Source: CALMEC01 sp963706315 (GTDB lineage Bacteria > Actinomycetota > Thermoleophilia > Miltoncostaeales > Miltoncostaeaceae). From it: a stretch of DNA of 64,000 nucleotides. Shown in pieces: positions 61,780 to 64,000 of this stretch (its first letter is position 1; each line of letters starts with the position of its first letter). Under the pieces are notes generated by a model. That model ran no database searches, was not told the origin of the DNA, and worked only from the letters and a program-made list of their open reading frames with translations. Location of the stretch: NCBI GenBank assembly GCA_963706315.1, contig CAVPMA010000024.1, forward strand, positions 62,001-126,000. Direction: 5' to 3'. Position numbers and translations under genes: made by a program.

Positions 61780-64000
61780 CAGCGCGACTCGGAGCGAAGC
61801 TCGAGGCCGCGAAGCCCCGAGAAGAACCCGGCCTCCAGCAGCACCGGCTCGGCGGCGGACCCGAACACCGAGACCCCGTCGAACCGCTCGACGCTCACCC
61901 GGCGACCGCGACCGGATCGGATCCATTCGGCGAGCGCGGCGACCGCGTGGCCCATCCACTCCGGCTCCGGCTCACGCAGCGCGAGCAGGCTGCGGCCACC
62001 GCGCTCGAGGTGGAGCACCGGGACGCCGTCGAGCAACACCACCTGCGCGCCGTAGGTCCGGGAGGGGCCGCGATTGGCGCCGCGTCTGGGCCAGGGGACC
62101 GCCGCTCCGAAGGGCTGGGCGGGATCGGCCGCGCCCAGCACCAGCGCCACCGGGTCGGCGTCCGGCTCGCGCACGTCGCGCAGCCGTTCGACCGCCCCGG
62201 GCATCGCGAACTGCGCACCCCCGAGCCCGGCCAGGAAGTAGCCGCGACGGCAGCGCCCGAGCGTCTCGAGCTCCGACAACGGCTGGTACACGCCGGCGAA
62301 CCCGCCCGGCACTCCGTCGCCCAGCACCGCAGCGCGGGTCACGACGCCGTGGCGCTCCAGGAGCACCTCCGCAACGGCCCGGGCGCGCTCGTCGTGCGCG
62401 GGTGGCCGCGCGAAGAGGCGGCCTGTGAGCGACCAGCGTCCGGCGACGGCGCCGCGGGCCGCCCCGGCGCCGCGGGCGCTGCGCCTCCCGAACCGTGCGG
62501 AGCTCGAGGTGGGGCGCGGCAGTCGGCGCGGGGCGCGAAGCGGCATCCAGAGGTCGTTGGTGACCTCCCCGGCCCACACCAGGCTCCACAGCGTCGTGAA
62601 GATCTCCTCGGCCGGCGCGTCGAGCCCGCCGCAGATCTCGTCCCAGAACGCCGCACCAGAGGCGAGCGCGTCGCGCAGGCGGTCCGCGAGGTCGCCCTCG
62701 GGCGGGGGATCCGACGGCGGCGGGCCGAGCAGCGGCGCGTCGTCGCGGAAGAACACGGCCACCCGCCCGCCGTCCCGACCCATCGCGCCGGCGCCGACCC
62801 AGACGATCTCGCCCGCTCCGGCCAGGGCATCGAGCCACGTCGGCGAATACCCGCCGATACGTCGCGGGAAGACCTCCTGCTCCCACTGGGCCGCCGGCAG
62901 CGCGAGCCCCTGCAGCGGCCCGATCACCTCGCGCAGCGCATCGGGTCCGGGGGCCTGATGCGCGCGGTCGATCCTCTGCCACGCGGGCAGGAACCGCCCG
63001 AGCGTCTCGGCCTCGACCGGCTCGACCTCACGCCGGGCCACGGCGAGGCTCGCGCGGCGAAGACGCCGCAGCACCTCGGCATCGCACCACTCCCGGCCGG
63101 AGGAGCCCGGGCGGATCTCGCCGCGCACGAGGGTGCCCCGCCCCTCGAGACCGCTCAGCGCCTCGGTCGCCGCTTCGACCGCGACCCCGAGCCGGTCCGC
63201 GACTTGACGCGCCACGAACGGCCCGTGCCCGCGGGCGTAGCGGGCGATCAATCCCGTCAGGGCGTCGGGCACGGGTTCGAGGAACGCGTCCGGCAGCCCG
63301 GCGGGGGGCATCGCCCCGAGACCGTCCCGGTAGCGCCCCGCGTCCTCGGCCGCGATCCACCGCTCGGATCCGGCCAGGCGGATGCCCACCGCCCGCCGTT
63401 CTTCCCGCAGCTCTTCGAGCAACGCCGCCGCTCGATCGGGCTCGACGAGGCGTTCGGCGACCTCCGCTTCGGTGAGGTCGCCCAGGCGCCGGAGCATGTC
63501 GTGGAGGCCGTCCGCGTTGCGCGCGCGGCTGCGTTCCGACCGCCACTGGAGGTCGGCCTCCAGCGCGTCCAGCGCGTCGGCGTCGATGAGCTCCCGCAGC
63601 TCCTCCTGGCCGAGCAGCTCGCGGAGCAGGTCGCGGTCGAGGGTGAGGGCCTGGGCGCGTCGCTCGGCGGCCGGTGTGTCGTCCTCGTACATGTAGGTGG
63701 CGACGTACTCGAACAGGAGCGACCCGGCGAACGGCGACGCCGTCGCGGTCTCGACCTCGACCACCGCCAGCTCCCGCGACTGGACGCGGCGCAGGATATC
63801 CCGCAACGCGGGCAGGTCGAACCAGTCGTTCAGGCACTCCCGGTAGGTCTCGAGGATGATCGGGAAGCTGCCGTACCGACGGGCCACCTCGAGGAGCGAC
63901 GCGGACTTGAGGCGCTGCTGCCAGAGCGGCGTGCGCCGGCCCGGCCGGCGGCGCGGGATGAGCAGCGCTCGCGCCGCGTTCTCCCGAAAGCGCGCGCCGA
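61779..64000 (-). CDS. lhr: Lhr-like DNA repair helicase, C-terminal part (5' end outside window)
   Basis: The complement reads as about 740 residues of a Lhr-family superfamily 2 helicase, missing its N-terminal ATPase motifs beyond the right edge. The first visible residues FRENAARALLIPRRRPGRRTPLWQQRL and RYGSFPIILETYRECLNDWFDLPAL are the Lhr WH/core connection. Later domains are the large C-terminal region with winged-helix segments (FVARQVADRLGV) and the end of the family (GVYQPLSELETLGRCRRGYFLAGLGGAQFAMPGAVERLR and WMGHAVAALAEWI). Lhr unwinds DNA-RNA hybrids during stress repair. Cotranscribed with the cupin and nei genes. Confidence 0.93.
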   Translation of the reverse strand, partial: GARFRENAARALLIPRRRPGRRTPLWQQRLKSASLLEVARRYGSFPIILETYRECLNDWFDLPALRDILRRVQSRELAVVEVETATASPFAGSLLFEYVATYMYEDDTPAAERRAQALTLDRDLLRELLGQEELRELIDADALDALEADLQWRSERSRARNADGLHDMLRRLGDLTEAEVAERLVEPDRAAALLEELREERRAVGIRLAGSERWIAAEDAGRYRDGLGAMPPAGLPDAFLEPVPDALTGLIARYARGHGPFVARQVADRLGVAVEAATEALSGLEGRGTLVRGEIRPGSSGREWCDAEVLRRLRRASLAVARREVEPVEAETLGRFLPAWQRIDRAHQAPGPDALREVIGPLQGLALPAAQWEQEVFPRRIGGYSPTWLDALAGAGEIVWVGAGAMGRDGGRVAVFFRDDAPLLGPPPSDPPPEGDLADRLRDALASGAAFWDEICGGLDAPAEEIFTTLWSLVWAGEVTNDLWMPLRAPRRLPRPTSSSARFGRRSARGAGAARGAVAGRWSLTGRLFARPPAHDERARAVAEVLLERHGVVTRAAVLGDGVPGGFAGVYQPLSELETLGRCRRGYFLAGLGGAQFAMPGAVERLRDVREPDADPVALVLGAADPAQPFGAAVPWPRRGANRGPSRTYGAQVVLLDGVPVLHLERGGRSLLALREPEPEWMGHAVAALAEWIRSGRGRRVSVERFDGVSVFGSAAEPVLLEAGFFSGLRGLELRSESR

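Overview
This is GC-rich DNA (mostly G/C in third codon positions) from a free-living, aerobic actinomycete-like bacterium. Supporting signs are a resuscitation-promoting-factor-type transglycosylase, an LCP cell-wall ligase, LPG-synthase-like and YihY membrane proteins, GTG/TTG starts, 4-nt GTGA/ATGA stop-start overlaps and many apparently leaderless promoters. I would place it in a deep Actinomycetota lineage such as Thermoleophilia, but that is inference; there is no rRNA or tRNA in the window to confirm it.

Layout. 1-3.2 kb: propionyl-CoA carboxylase beta (cut by the left edge) and methylmalonyl-CoA mutase large subunit, divergent from a GntR/FCD regulator with two TGTCGACA boxes. 3.4-8.0 kb: coxM-coxS-coxL for a true (form I) Mo-Cu CO dehydrogenase, followed by an XdhC protein fused to a YHS metal domain. 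8.0-11 kb: a decayed cupin fragment, a small gene behind a MerR-type 19-bp-spacer promoter, REP palindromes, and a SUMF1-like / MIP18-like / amidohydrolase operon. 11.2-16.8 kb: moaD-moaE-selA-TPR-selB, a small unknown gene and a YbdK-type carboxylate-amine ligase. 16.8-21.7 kb: a BMP-type (purine nucleoside) ABC importer. 21.9-24.2 kb: ExeA-like ATPase, RHH-like protein and two CHAD proteins. 24.3-29.3 kb: Rpf-like transglycosylase, peptide deformylase, a MITE-like element, an ACT regulator, folE2 and a primary-type sigma factor. 29.6-33.6 kb: pstS, a fused pstC-pstA, and pstB. 34-39 kb: envelope genes, an FmdB zinc-ribbon gene behind a CIRCE-like operator, and a RAYT transposase flanked by REP repeats. 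39-47 kb: ROK kinase, rsmI, metG, tatD, rsmA, ispE and a subtilase. 47-57 kb: ppk1, YihY, ftsH, a MarR regulator and a MacB-like ABC pair. 57-64 kb: a beta-lactamase-like protein, NDH-2, a CBS protein, and an lhr-cupin-nei operon (lhr cut by the right edge).

How they fit. CO dehydrogenase and NDH-2 feed electrons to respiration; moaDE supplies part of the molybdenum cofactor CoxL needs. The Pst importer, polyphosphate kinase and two CHAD proteins (a domain known to associate with polyphosphate) suggest phosphate storage. REP palindromes at four places, inverted around a single RAYT gene, form a complete REP-RAYT system.

Cautions. Four otherwise well-conserved genes (coxS, the SUMF1-like gene, tatD, the beta-lactamase-like gene) each carry one single-base frameshift, and two genes (tatD, the subtilase) lack a normal start codon. 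This may be assembly error and should be checked in reads before any is called a pseudogene.
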